From contig DASRVA010000172.1 of NCBI GenBank assembly GCA_035687745.1, forward strand, positions 1 to 6,232: a stretch of 6,232 bases of DNA. The letters run 5' to 3'. The notes under the pieces were generated by a model. The model was not told where the DNA came from, searched no databases, and saw nothing but the letters and a program-made list of their open reading frames with translations. Origin of the DNA: DASRVA01 sp035687745 (lineage in GTDB: Bacteria; Gemmatimonadota; Gemmatimonadetes; JACCXV01; JAHWKZ01). Below, in pieces: positions 1 through 5,980 of the stretch. The translations under genes and the position numbers were made by a program. Positions within the stretch are counted from its first letter, which is position 1, and the number at the start of each line of letters is the position of its first letter.

Positions 1-2
1 TG

Positions 3-668
3 GACCAGGCGCGCCGGCTTCTAGGCCGACGAGGCGAGGAGGACCACGGCGCGAACGTGGTCTTCATGGGGATGGGGGAGCCGCTCCTCAACTGGGAGAA
101 CCTGACGGTCGCGCTGGACGTCCTCATGGACCCAGATGGGCTGAAAGTCGGTGCCCGGCGGATCACCGTATCCACGGTCGGGGTGCCCGAGCGGATCGTG
201 GAGCTCGGGGAACGCTATCCGCAGGTCCGCCTGGCGGTCTCGCTCCACGCGGCGATCGACGAGGTCCGGGATGCGATCGTGCCCCTGAACCGGCGTCATC
301 CGCTGCGCGAGGTGCTGGCCGCGTGCCGGCTCTGGGCGGAGGCGACCGGCAAGCGGTTCACGTTCGAGGTCATTCATCTGCCGGGGGTCAACGACCGTCC
401 CGAGGACGTGGCCGCTCTCGCGCACGTCGCCAAGGGCCTCCCCGTCCAGATCAACCTGATGCGGTACAACCCGATTCCCGGCGCCCCCTACCGGCGCCCG
501 AAGCCGCATGAGACGGCGGCTCTCCGGGACGCGCTGGCGCGGGAGAGCGGACGGACGGTGACCGTCCGGCGGAGCCGGGGGATCGACGTCGAGGGGGCGT
601 GCGGTCAGCTCCGGCTGGCGCGGGAGCCAGCGGGTGCGGGCGCGGGTCGGGAGCCGGGAGAAGGATGA
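3..668 (+). CDS. rlmN: Dual-specificity RNA methyltransferase RlmN, 3' part (5' end outside window)
   Basis: RlmN is a cytosolic radical-SAM enzyme that methylates C2 of A2503 in 23S rRNA and A37 of some tRNAs. The frame is open from the left edge. The GTG at 57 is not the start, because upstream codons already read as family sequence (DQARRLLG, then NVVFMGMGEP). In window numbering (first full codon at 3), GMGEP is at residues 23-27, SLHA at 80-83, the GVND loop Asn at 130, INLMRYNPIPG follows, and the near-C-terminal ACGQL Cys is residue 200 (codon 600-602). That Cys matches the methyl-carrying Cys355 of E. coli RlmN. The N-terminal domain and CxxxCxxC iron-sulfur motif lie outside the window. 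221 residues are visible of a usual 350 or so. The tail after ACGQL is short and Ala/Gly/Arg-rich. The TGA at 666-668 overlaps the next gene's ATG. Cfr is a close relative, but nothing here favours it over RlmN. Confidence 0.93.
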   Translation, partial: DQARRLLGRRGEEDHGANVVFMGMGEPLLNWENLTVALDVLMDPDGLKVGARRITVSTVGVPERIVELGERYPQVRLAVSLHAAIDEVRDAIVPLNRRHPLREVLAACRLWAEATGKRFTFEVIHLPGVNDRPEDVAALAHVAKGLPVQINLMRYNPIPGAPYRRPKPHETAALRDALARESGRTVTVRRSRGIDVEGACGQLRLAREPAGAGAGREPGEG

Positions 669-1363
669 CGCCCACGATCGGAATCCTGAAGCCGGGCTCG
701 ACCTTCGCCGACATGATCGTCCGGTTCGGCGACTACGACGCGTGGTTCGTGCGCGAGCTCGAGCCGGCCCGCACGCGCGTCCATGGTCCCGACGGACGCC
801 TGCCCGATCTGGACGAGGCCGATGCGTGGATCGTGACCGGAGCGCGGAGCTCGGTGCTGGACGCGGACGAGCGGGTCGACGACCTGCTCGTGTGGATCAG
901 GGAAGCGGTCGAGCGCGAGGTGCCGCTCCTCGGCGTCTGCTACGGCCACCAGGCGGTGGCGGCGGCGCTGGGCGGGCGGGTCGAGCGGCACCCCGCCGGC
1001 TGGGAGATCGGGACCGTCGAGGTCGAGCTCACCGACGAAGGTCGGACCGATCCCCTGTTCGAGGGGTTCCCGAACCGGTTCCTCGTCCAGACGACCCACG
1101 AGGACCAGGTCGTCGCCCCGCCTCCCGGGGCGGTGCTTCTCGCCCGCAACGACCACAGCACGTGCCAGGCGCTGGCCGTCGGCGGGTCCTGCCGGACGGT
1201 CCAGTTCCATCCCGAGGTCGGCCGGGCGATCGCCGAGGACTTCGTGGACCGGCGGCGGCACCTGCTGGAGCGACCGGCGACGGTCGAAGACGCCCCCCTG
1301 GCGGTCCGCGTGCTCGAGAACTTCGTCCGCCATTTCGCGAACGGCCGGGGGCACGAGGTCTAG
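665..1363 (+). CDS. Class I glutamine amidotransferase (GATase1 domain protein), substrate unknown
   Basis: A 232-residue stand-alone class I glutamine amidotransferase, a fold that hydrolyses glutamine amide or related gamma-glutamyl bonds. The catalytic triad is visible: nucleophile Cys92 in GVCYGHQ (codon 938-940), and His182 and Glu184 in QFHPEV. The oxyanion-strand region reads VTGARSSV (57-64), and TTHEDQV (143-149) is the loop conserved in GMP-synthase-like members. The ATG at 665 is chosen because the family N-terminal strand (TIGILKPG) begins there. It overlaps the rlmN stop as ATGA, with GGGAG at 656-660 and AAGG just before it. An upstream in-frame ATG at 599 would only add sequence encoded inside rlmN. 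The overlap suggests translational coupling with rlmN. No synthetase domain is fused or adjacent, so the acceptor is unknown; YfeJ-like or GMP-synthase-like proteins of unknown role are the nearest comparison. The C-terminus (190-232) is charged and probably helical. Confidence 0.88.
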   Translation: MTPTIGILKPGSTFADMIVRFGDYDAWFVRELEPARTRVHGPDGRLPDLDEADAWIVTGARSSVLDADERVDDLLVWIREAVEREVPLLGVCYGHQAVAAALGGRVERHPAGWEIGTVEVELTDEGRTDPLFEGFPNRFLVQTTHEDQVVAPPPGAVLLARNDHSTCQALAVGGSCRTVQFHPEVGRAIAEDFVDRRRHLLERPATVEDAPLAVRVLENFVRHFANGRGHEV

Positions 1364-1464
1364 GCGGGTTCGCGGCCCGGCCGCTCGCGAGGGTAGCGTC
1401 CCCGAAGGGGCTCGCCACGCCGGATCCGGCTGACGCGGCCTCTCCCCGGCGCTACGTTGCGGCG
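1364..1464. other. Intergenic gap between amidotransferase and MFS gene
   Basis: About 100 bp without a gene. It holds a small CCCC-GAA-GGGG hairpin (1400-1410) with no T-run, so it is at best a weak terminator, and the candidate MFS promoter at 1430-1458. The frame of the MFS gene stays open through this gap and back into the amidotransferase gene, but the translated sequence there has no membrane or domain character. Confidence 0.5.
1430..1458 (+). promoter_or_regulatory. Candidate promoter for the MFS gene, possibly leaderless
   Basis: CTGACG (1430-1435) and TACGTT (1453-1458) are separated by 17 bp and partly match -35 and -10 boxes. The GTG start at 1465 lies 6 bp after the -10 box, where transcription would begin, so the mRNA may have no leader. 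This agrees with the lack of a Shine-Dalgarno sequence before that GTG. Matches are 4 of 6 and 3 of 6, so this is tentative. Confidence 0.35.
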
Positions 1465-2721
1465 GTGCCGGAATCGGTCGAAACGGGTCCGGAAGGCGTG
1501 CGAGCGGCGGCGGACCCGGAGGGTCGCTGGACGGCGCTCGGCATCCTCGCCCTTGCGGCGTTGCTCGGGATGACGACCTGGTTCTCGGCGACCGCCGTCC
1601 TGCCCGAGCTCGCCGGGCAGTGGTCCCTCTCCGCCTCGACCGGCGCGTGGCTCACGATCGCGGTCCAGATCGGCTTCGTCGCGGGCGCGCTCGTCTCGGT
1701 CTCGCTGACCCTCGCCGACGTCCTGCCCCCGCGGCGGCTCATCCTCTTCGGCGCGATCGGCGCGGCGGCCGCCAACATGCTCCTCCTCCATGCGGGCGGC
1801 TGGGGAACCGCGGTCCTGCTCCGGCTCGCGACCGGGTTCTTCCTGGCCGGGGTCTACCCGCCGGCCCTCAAGTCCATGTCGACCTGGTTCCGGCGCGGCC
1901 GCGGCGTGGCCCTCGGCATCCTGGTCGGGGCTCTCACGCTGGGCTCGGCGATGCCCCACTTCGTGAACGGGCTGGGCGGTCTCGACTGGCACCTCGTGAT
2001 CGTGACGACATCCGTCCTCACCGTCGTCGGCGGAGCGCTGGCCGAGCTGGCCGGCCGCGAGGGGCCCTTCCCGTTCCCGAGGGCCCAGTTCGACCCGCGC
2101 CAGGCGGGTCACGTGTTCGCCAACCGCGGGGTGCGCCTGGCGACCCTCGGCTACTTCGGGCACATGTGGGAGCTCTACGCGATGTGGGGCTGGTTCGCGG
2201 TGTTCTTCGGGACCGTTCTGGCCGGCCACGGCGCCGGAGCCGGCACCGGCCGCTGGGCGGCCTTTGCCGCCTTCGCCGTGATCGGGATCGGCGCTCTGGG
2301 CTGTCTGGCGGGCGGGATCCTGGGAGACCGCTGGGGCCGGACCCGGACGACAGCGGCTTCGATGATGGTCTCGGGAGCGTGCGCGCTCTCGATCGGCTGG
2401 CTGGTCGATGCCTCGCCGTGGCTGGTCCTGGGGGTCGGGCTCGTCTGGGGATTCGCGGTCGTGGCCGACTCGGCCCAGTTCTCGACCATGGTGACCGAGA
2501 TCGCCGATCAGCGCTACGTCGGAACCGCGCTCACCCTCCAGCTCGCGATCGGCTTCACGCTCACGGTGGCCACGCTGTGGCTTGTGCCGCTCGTGCGAGA
2601 CGTCGCCGGCTGGGGATGGGCGTTCGCGCTTCTCGCGCCGGGCCCGCTGGCCGGCGTCCTTGCGATGCTGCGACTGAAGGGCGCGCCGGAGTCCGCCGGG
2701 ATCGCGGGCGGGAGGGGCTGA
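1465..2721 (+). CDS. MFS transporter, substrate unknown
   Basis: A 418-residue inner-membrane secondary transporter of the major facilitator superfamily with about twelve hydrophobic helices. Helix 1 is around residues 23-46 and the last ends near residue 400. Visible family marks are the helix-4 RxxxG motif at R120 (RLATGFFLAG), a motif-A loop GDRWGR at 287-292 between helices 8 and 9, and a polar/aromatic stretch GHMWELYAMW (from G232) in helix 7. The motif A expected between helices 2 and 3 is degenerate (LADVLPPRR). The GTG at 1465 is preferred: the first ATG (1570) falls inside helix 1, and sequence upstream of 1465 belongs to the gap and the previous gene. GTG 1498 is an alternative with GGAAGG too close in front. 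It resembles the nitrate/nitrite-transporter-like or CynX-like MFS group by general pattern, but no residue here identifies a substrate. It ends 11 bp before the end of the convergent minus-strand gene. Confidence 0.85.
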   Translation: MPESVETGPEGVRAAADPEGRWTALGILALAALLGMTTWFSATAVLPELAGQWSLSASTGAWLTIAVQIGFVAGALVSVSLTLADVLPPRRLILFGAIGAAAANMLLLHAGGWGTAVLLRLATGFFLAGVYPPALKSMSTWFRRGRGVALGILVGALTLGSAMPHFVNGLGGLDWHLVIVTTSVLTVVGGALAELAGREGPFPFPRAQFDPRQAGHVFANRGVRLATLGYFGHMWELYAMWGWFAVFFGTVLAGHGAGAGTGRWAAFAAFAVIGIGALGCLAGGILGDRWGRTRTTAASMMVSGACALSIGWLVDASPWLVLGVGLVWGFAVVADSAQFSTMVTEIADQRYVGTALTLQLAIGFTLTVATLWLVPLVRDVAGWGWAFALLAPGPLAGVLAMLRLKGAPESAGIAGGRG

Positions 2722-2732
2722 GGGGCGCGGGC

Positions 2733-2870
2733 TCAGGCCGTCGGGACGACCGGCGGCTCCTCTTCGTCATAGCGCGTGCCGCCCTCGAGGACCCGCGCCA
2801 GGCACCAGGTCGTGAGGCCGAGAATGAAGCCCCACGCCAGCACGAGCATGATCCAGCCGCCGATCGTCAT
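2733..2870 (-). CDS. Single-span small membrane protein, MetS-like accessory subunit of the NSS transporter
   Basis: A 45-residue protein with one hydrophobic helix (about residues 3-27, starting TIGGWIMLVLAWGF), then a short basic step (LARVLEGGTR) and an acidic, proline-rich tail (YDEEEPPVVPTA). By the positive-inside rule the tail should face the cytosol. Its ATG (2870-2868) overlaps the transporter's TGA as ATGA, and GGGAGG (plus-strand 2877-2882) sits 6 nt upstream as an ideal ribosome binding site, which argues strongly that it is translated. Small one-helix proteins encoded directly after NSS transporters are known; MetS of Corynebacterium glutamicum is needed with MetP for methionine/alanine uptake. 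That this protein is such a subunit is inferred from position, size and topology rather than from a diagnostic motif. A longer reading of the same frame from 3164 would lie wholly within the transporter gene and is not supported. Confidence 0.8.
   Translation of the reverse strand: MTIGGWIMLVLAWGFILGLTTWCLARVLEGGTRYDEEEPPVVPTA
2737..2754 (+). terminator. Weak hairpin at the convergent gene junction
   Basis: GCCGTCG pairs with CGA-CGGC across a GGA loop, with one bulged C at 2750, giving seven base pairs just after the MFS stop and inside the 3' end of the opposing small gene. A pyrimidine-rich stretch but no real T-run follows on the plus strand, so it is at most a weak terminator or pause site for MFS transcription. 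No better terminator is visible at this junction. Confidence 0.25.
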
Positions 2871-4486
2871 ACGGTGCCTCCCGCGACCGGTCCGTGGCGG
2901 CGCCATGCACTCCTGATCAACGCCAGAAGCGCGATCAGCGCCGCAAGCATGAACACGCGGGCGCCCAGCACGAACGGCCGCGAGGTCGCCTCGACCCCCT
3001 CCATAAGCGCCGTGTCGACGGCGTTCTGGAGCGTCCAGGCGATGAAGATTCCGATCATCAGGACCGGCGTCACCCAGGCGAGGACGAACCGGAAGATCCG
3101 CGGGACCCGGATGTCGGCGCCGCGGTTGATCTCCTCCCATCCGCGCCGGATGCCGAACACCCACGAGAAGATGACGATCTCGATCGCGCCGAAGACGAAC
3201 AGCCCGAACGTGCCGGCCCAGAAGTCGAGCTCGTCGAGGTAGCCGTGCTCGATGAAGAGGACGACAGGCTGGCAGCAGACGAAGACCACGATCCCGAGGA
3301 TGACAACCGCCCGACTCCGGGGCATCCGGAATTCGTCCTCAAGGAAGGCAACCACCACCTGGCCCATGGCGAGCGACGAGGTGATGCCGGCGATGAAGAG
3401 GAGGAAGAACCACATCGCCCCGAAGAGGCTCCCGCCCGGGATCTGCTGGAAGATCACGGGCAGGGTCACGAACCCCAGGTTGAATCCTCCCGCGGCTGCG
3501 AGCTGGGTCGTCGCCGCGACGCCGAAGAAGGCGACGGCCGCAGGGATCGCGATGGTCCCCCCGAGGATCACCTCGGCCGTCTCGTTGGTGGCGGCGGTCG
3601 AGAGGCCCGAGAGCGCGATGTCCTCGTGCTCCCGGACGTACGAGGCGTAGCAGTGGATGGACCCCATGCCCAGCGAGAGCGTGAAGAAGATCTGCCCGGC
3701 GGCCGCGAGCCAGACCGCCGGATTGCCCAGCGCGGAGATGTTGGGGTTCCAGACGAACGCCAGGCCGTTCAGGACCGAGTTCTCGGGGACGGAGGGATCG
3801 GGGGTACCCAGGAGGAGCACCCGGACCGCGAGAATGGCCGCGAAGAGGAACAGGACCGGCAGGGCCCACAGCGCCACCTTCTCGATCCCGCCCTTCACGC
3901 CACGGTACAGGAAGTACAGGTTGGCGGCCATGGTGACCAGGAAGAAGCCGTAGGCGGTGGCGGGGAAGACGAACGCCCCCATGTCCACGTTTCCGAACAT
4001 TCCCGCGGCATGCAGCTCGGCGCCCTGGTAGGCACGCAGGAAGCCGCTCATCTCCTCGATCCCCTGCGGCTCCCCGAGGGCACCCGTGAGCGACAGGACC
4101 GAATAGCCCAGCGACCAGGATTCGACGTACGTGTAGTAGATCATCACGATCAAGGGCATGAAGATGCCGAGGGCGCCGAGGTACTTGGCGATCGGGTGCC
4201 CCCACATCGCGCTCAGGATGCCCGGCGTCGAGCCGTGGCCCCGGGCGCCGCCGTAGCGGCCGATCGACCACTCGACCCACATGAGCGGGATCCCGAGCAG
4301 GACGAGCGAGATGAAGTACGGGATCATGAAGGCGCCGCCACCGTTCTCGGCCGCCTGGACGGGGAAGCGCAGGAAGTTGCCGAGGCCGACGGCGTTGCCG
4401 GCCATGGCGAGGATCAGCCCGATGCGGGTGCCCCATCTATCGCGCTGCCGGATTTCACCGGGGGCGTGGACGTCCCGGGTGGACAT
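2867..4486 (-). CDS. LeuT-type sodium:amino-acid symporter (NSS/SLC6 family)
   Basis: A 539-residue, twelve-helix inner-membrane symporter closely resembling Aquifex LeuT (519 residues, compared from memory), which imports small hydrophobic amino acids with sodium. Helix 1 carries GNAVGLGNFLRFP (30-42). Matching LeuT: Na1 ligands A32, N37, T269, N301; Na2 ligands G30, V33, A366, T369, S370; substrate tyrosine Y118; gates R40, F268 and D421; N-terminal latch R15 and W18. E305 matches LeuT Glu290, typical of chloride-independent members. Two pocket residues differ: LeuT F259 is M274 and I359 is M374, while V104 is kept (V114). The ATG at 4486 has GGAG nine bases upstream and gives the LeuT-like N-terminus. 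The gene has its own promoter and leader, and its stop overlaps the small subunit's start. Membership of the family is certain. The substrate is inferred as a hydrophobic amino acid, with methionine, leucine or alanine possible. Confidence 0.95.
   Translation of the reverse strand: MSTRDVHAPGEIRQRDRWGTRIGLILAMAGNAVGLGNFLRFPVQAAENGGGAFMIPYFISLVLLGIPLMWVEWSIGRYGGARGHGSTPGILSAMWGHPIAKYLGALGIFMPLIVMIYYTYVESWSLGYSVLSLTGALGEPQGIEEMSGFLRAYQGAELHAAGMFGNVDMGAFVFPATAYGFFLVTMAANLYFLYRGVKGGIEKVALWALPVLFLFAAILAVRVLLLGTPDPSVPENSVLNGLAFVWNPNISALGNPAVWLAAAGQIFFTLSLGMGSIHCYASYVREHEDIALSGLSTAATNETAEVILGGTIAIPAAVAFFGVAATTQLAAAGGFNLGFVTLPVIFQQIPGGSLFGAMWFFLLFIAGITSSLAMGQVVVAFLEDEFRMPRSRAVVILGIVVFVCCQPVVLFIEHGYLDELDFWAGTFGLFVFGAIEIVIFSWVFGIRRGWEEINRGADIRVPRIFRFVLAWVTPVLMIGIFIAWTLQNAVDTALMEGVEATSRPFVLGARVFMLAALIALLALIRSAWRRHGPVAGGTV
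2877..2882 (-). promoter_or_regulatory. Strong Shine-Dalgarno site for the small subunit
   Basis: The minus strand reads GGGAGG, then six bases, then ATG at 2870. The site lies inside the last codons of the transporter gene. It decides the start of the 45-residue gene and would allow efficient re-initiation or independent initiation at the ATGA overlap. Confidence 0.8.
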
Positions 4487-4495
4487 GGGAAGAAT

Positions 4496-4543
4496 CTCCG
4501 GCCGGAGGGTCTAGCGAAGGTCCGGCCGCAGAGCTGCGACCGG
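4496..4543 (-). promoter_or_regulatory. Structured 5' leader of the transporter gene, possible RBS sequestration
   Basis: On the minus strand two structures stand between the predicted transcription start (near 4549) and the ATG. The first spans 4543-4522: CCGGTCGCA pairs with TGCGGCCGG over a four-base loop, nine pairs including one G-U. The second spans 4507-4496: the palindrome CTCCGGCCGGAG, whose last four bases GGAG are the ribosome binding site, so CUCC can fold onto it. The 3' arm of the first hairpin (GGCCGGA) is also complementary to UCCGGCC in the second, so an alternative seven-pair fold could free the GGAG. The pairing is visible; regulation is inference. No known riboswitch class is recognised. 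Confidence 0.4.
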
Positions 4544-4555
4544 GGCGAATTGGCG

Positions 4556-4584
4556 ATTCTTACTCATTTCCTCGGGCCTGTCAA
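4556..4584 (-). promoter_or_regulatory. Sigma-70-type promoter of the transporter/small-subunit operon
   Basis: The minus strand has a perfect -35 box TTGACA (4584-4579), a 17-bp spacer and AAGAAT (4561-4556), which matches TATAAT at four of six positions. Transcription would start near 4549, giving a leader of about 63 nt. It is the best-matching promoter in the window and lies in an AT-richer patch between thiolase and transporter. It shows that the transporter need not depend on the thiolase promoter. Confidence 0.72.
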
Positions 4585-4657
4585 TCCACGGGCGGGCGAA
4601 CGCTTTGTCGCGACGGTCGGGTGCCATAGAGGCGCAGGGGCGGGCAGGAGGACCGGG

Positions 4658-5773
4658 TCAGGCCCGTTCGAGAACGAAGGCCCCCGCCATCGCCCCGGCG
4701 GCGCAGATCGAGACGAGCCCGTGCTCGGCGCCCTGTCGGACCATCTCGTTGGCGAGGGTCGTCACGATCCGGCCGCCGGTCGCAGCCCAGGGATGACCGA
4801 TCGCGATCGAGCTCCCGCGGACATTGACCCTCTCCCAGTCGATCGGGCCCGTGGGCTCGCCCTTCCACCCCTTCTCCCAGGCGAGGACGTTGGCCAGGAC
4901 CTGGGCGGCGAAAGCCTCGTGGATCTCGATCAGGTCGATGTCCTGGAGCCTGAGCCCCGTGTGCTCCAGGATCCGCGGGACGGTGATGGCCGGGGCCATG
5001 AGGAGCCCCTCGGCGGGGTCGATCGCGGCGTAGTCCATCGCGCGGACGTAGGCCAGGGGCTCCCGGCCTTCGGCTTTCGCCCGATCCTCGCTCATGAGGA
5101 GGACCGCCGAAGCGCCATCGGTCACCGGCGAAGCGTTCCCGGCCGTGATCGTCCCTTCGGGATCGAAGACGGGCTTGAGTCCGGCGAGCGCCTCGAGCGA
5201 GGTGTCATCCCGGGGGCCGCTGTCCCGGGAAACGCCTTCCAGCGGGACGATCTCTCCGGCCAGCACCTGGCGTGCCTCGACCGCGTTCCGGTGGCTCGCG
5301 AGCGCGATCTCGTCCTGCCGGTCGCGAGGAAGGTCCCATTCCTTCCGGGTGAGCTCCATGTGCTGGCCCATGGTGAGGCCCGTGCTCGGCTCCTGGAAGG
5401 TCGAGGGGTCGGCGCCCGACAACCATTCGACCCCGCCGGCGATTCCGGCTTCGAGCCGGCCGGCGGCGATCCCCTCGGCGATGGCGGTGATCGTTCTCAG
5501 GCCCGTGATGCAGTAGGAGGAGATCGTCTGCGCCTCGATGCTCCTGGGCAGCCCCGTCTCGAGCACGATCTCGCGGGCGAGGTTGGGCTTTCCCGGCTCC
5601 GGCACGACAACCCCGAACGCGATCGCGTCGAGCCCACCCGGATCGACGTCGTGCCGCCCCAGGAGGCCCTGAACCGCGTGCTTCGCCAGCGCGAGCGGGC
5701 CCAGCCTCGCGAAGTCCTTCCCGGACTTGACGAAAGGCGTCCGCGCGCCGGCTACGATGGCCACCCTGTTCAT
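4658..5773 (-). CDS. Thiolase family protein (acetyl-CoA acyltransferase, FadI/HADHB-like)
   Basis: A 371-residue thiolase expected to cleave 3-ketoacyl-CoA with CoA, or catalyse the reverse condensation, in the cytosol. Catalytic features are the acyl-accepting Cys88 (SSYCITG), HEAFAAQ at 285-291, His327 in GHPWAATGG and the second Cys357 in SICAAG. HEAF in place of NEAF, EPSTGLTMG (128-136) and GLLMAP (256-261) place it with the FadI/HADHB-like group rather than PhaA/FadA. It is short: FadI has about 436 residues, and the long loop usual between the GG.ES region and the STGL motif is absent, with S119 and S130 only eleven residues apart. The glycines after Cys357 are partly replaced (CAAGAMAG where CAAGGxG is common). 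The ATG at 5773 is chosen for the MNRVAIVAGARTP start; AAAGGG lies about 9 bases upstream. No fatty-acid partner gene is in the window, so the acyl-chain range is unknown. It precedes the transporter on the same strand by 171 bp, with a separate promoter between them. Confidence 0.9.
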   Translation of the reverse strand: MNRVAIVAGARTPFVKSGKDFARLGPLALAKHAVQGLLGRHDVDPGGLDAIAFGVVVPEPGKPNLAREIVLETGLPRSIEAQTISSYCITGLRTITAIAEGIAAGRLEAGIAGGVEWLSGADPSTFQEPSTGLTMGQHMELTRKEWDLPRDRQDEIALASHRNAVEARQVLAGEIVPLEGVSRDSGPRDDTSLEALAGLKPVFDPEGTITAGNASPVTDGASAVLLMSEDRAKAEGREPLAYVRAMDYAAIDPAEGLLMAPAITVPRILEHTGLRLQDIDLIEIHEAFAAQVLANVLAWEKGWKGEPTGPIDWERVNVRGSSIAIGHPWAATGGRIVTTLANEMVRQGAEHGLVSICAAGAMAGAFVLERA

Positions 5774-5848
5774 CGTTCTCGCCCTTTCGGTCTGCGTGAT
5801 TGCGCCGGGTCATGGCGCGGGAGCATCCGCGTGTATGCGATGCCCCAG

Positions 5849-5877
5849 GTTATACGCCGCTCCCCGATCGGGCATTT
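5849..5877 (-). promoter_or_regulatory. Candidate thiolase promoter with overlapping palindrome
   Basis: The minus strand reads TATAAC (5854-5849), five of six matches to a -10 box, about 75 bp before the thiolase ATG. At the right spacing (5877-5872) there is only AAATGC, a poor -35. A perfect 10-bp palindrome CCCGATCGGG (5863-5872) overlaps the -35 edge and spacer, where a repressor or activator could bind. The -10 match and palindrome are seen; promoter function is inferred. Confidence 0.35.
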
Positions 5878-5951
5878 CCTTCGGTGTCGGAGCCCGGGCC
5901 AGGGTTGGCGCGGGCAGGGTCCGTGACGCGCGACCGCGGAATCCCGGCTGC

Positions 5952-5980
5952 TTGTCCGGCGTCCGCACGCCGGCTACTTT
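5952..5980 (+). promoter_or_regulatory. Promoter of the tRNA-Val gene
   Basis: TTGTCC (5952-5957) and TACTTT (5975-5980) are 17 bp apart and face the tRNA. Transcription would start near 5987, leaving about 12 nt before the mature 5' end. The spacer contains a seven-pair inverted repeat, described separately. No other promoter-like pair is closer to the tRNA. Confidence 0.5.

Noticed and set aside
57..59. GTG at 57 as the start of rlmN
   Set aside because: Codons upstream to the window edge already read as conserved RlmN sequence, and the enzyme needs its N-terminal domain and iron-sulfur motif, so the gene is simply cut by the window.
1400..1410. CCCC-GAA-GGGG hairpin after the amidotransferase gene as an intrinsic terminator
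   Set aside because: Only four base pairs and no T-run; too weak to call.
634..1464. In-frame upstream extension of the MFS gene into the amidotransferase region
   Set aside because: The extension is Arg/Pro/Gly-rich, has no domain, and overlaps a gene with an intact catalytic triad in another frame. Helix 1 of the transporter begins after 1465.
1360..2229. 289-codon minus-strand frame opposite the MFS gene
   Set aside because: Low-complexity E/R/G/P translation, with no motif and no ribosome binding site noticed. It is a GC-skew shadow of the MFS gene.
2871..3164. Longer start for the small-subunit gene (ATG at 3164)
   Set aside because: The added 98 residues lie entirely within the transporter gene in another frame and look like out-of-frame sequence. 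The ATG at 2870 has an ideal ribosome binding site and yields a neat one-helix protein.
2894..5926. Very long plus-strand open frame of 1010 codons opposite the transporter and thiolase
   Set aside because: Its translation is a run of charged residues (E, D, R, H, G) typical of the antisense of high-GC membrane and enzyme genes. The opposite strand encodes clear LeuT-like and thiolase proteins with all their motifs.
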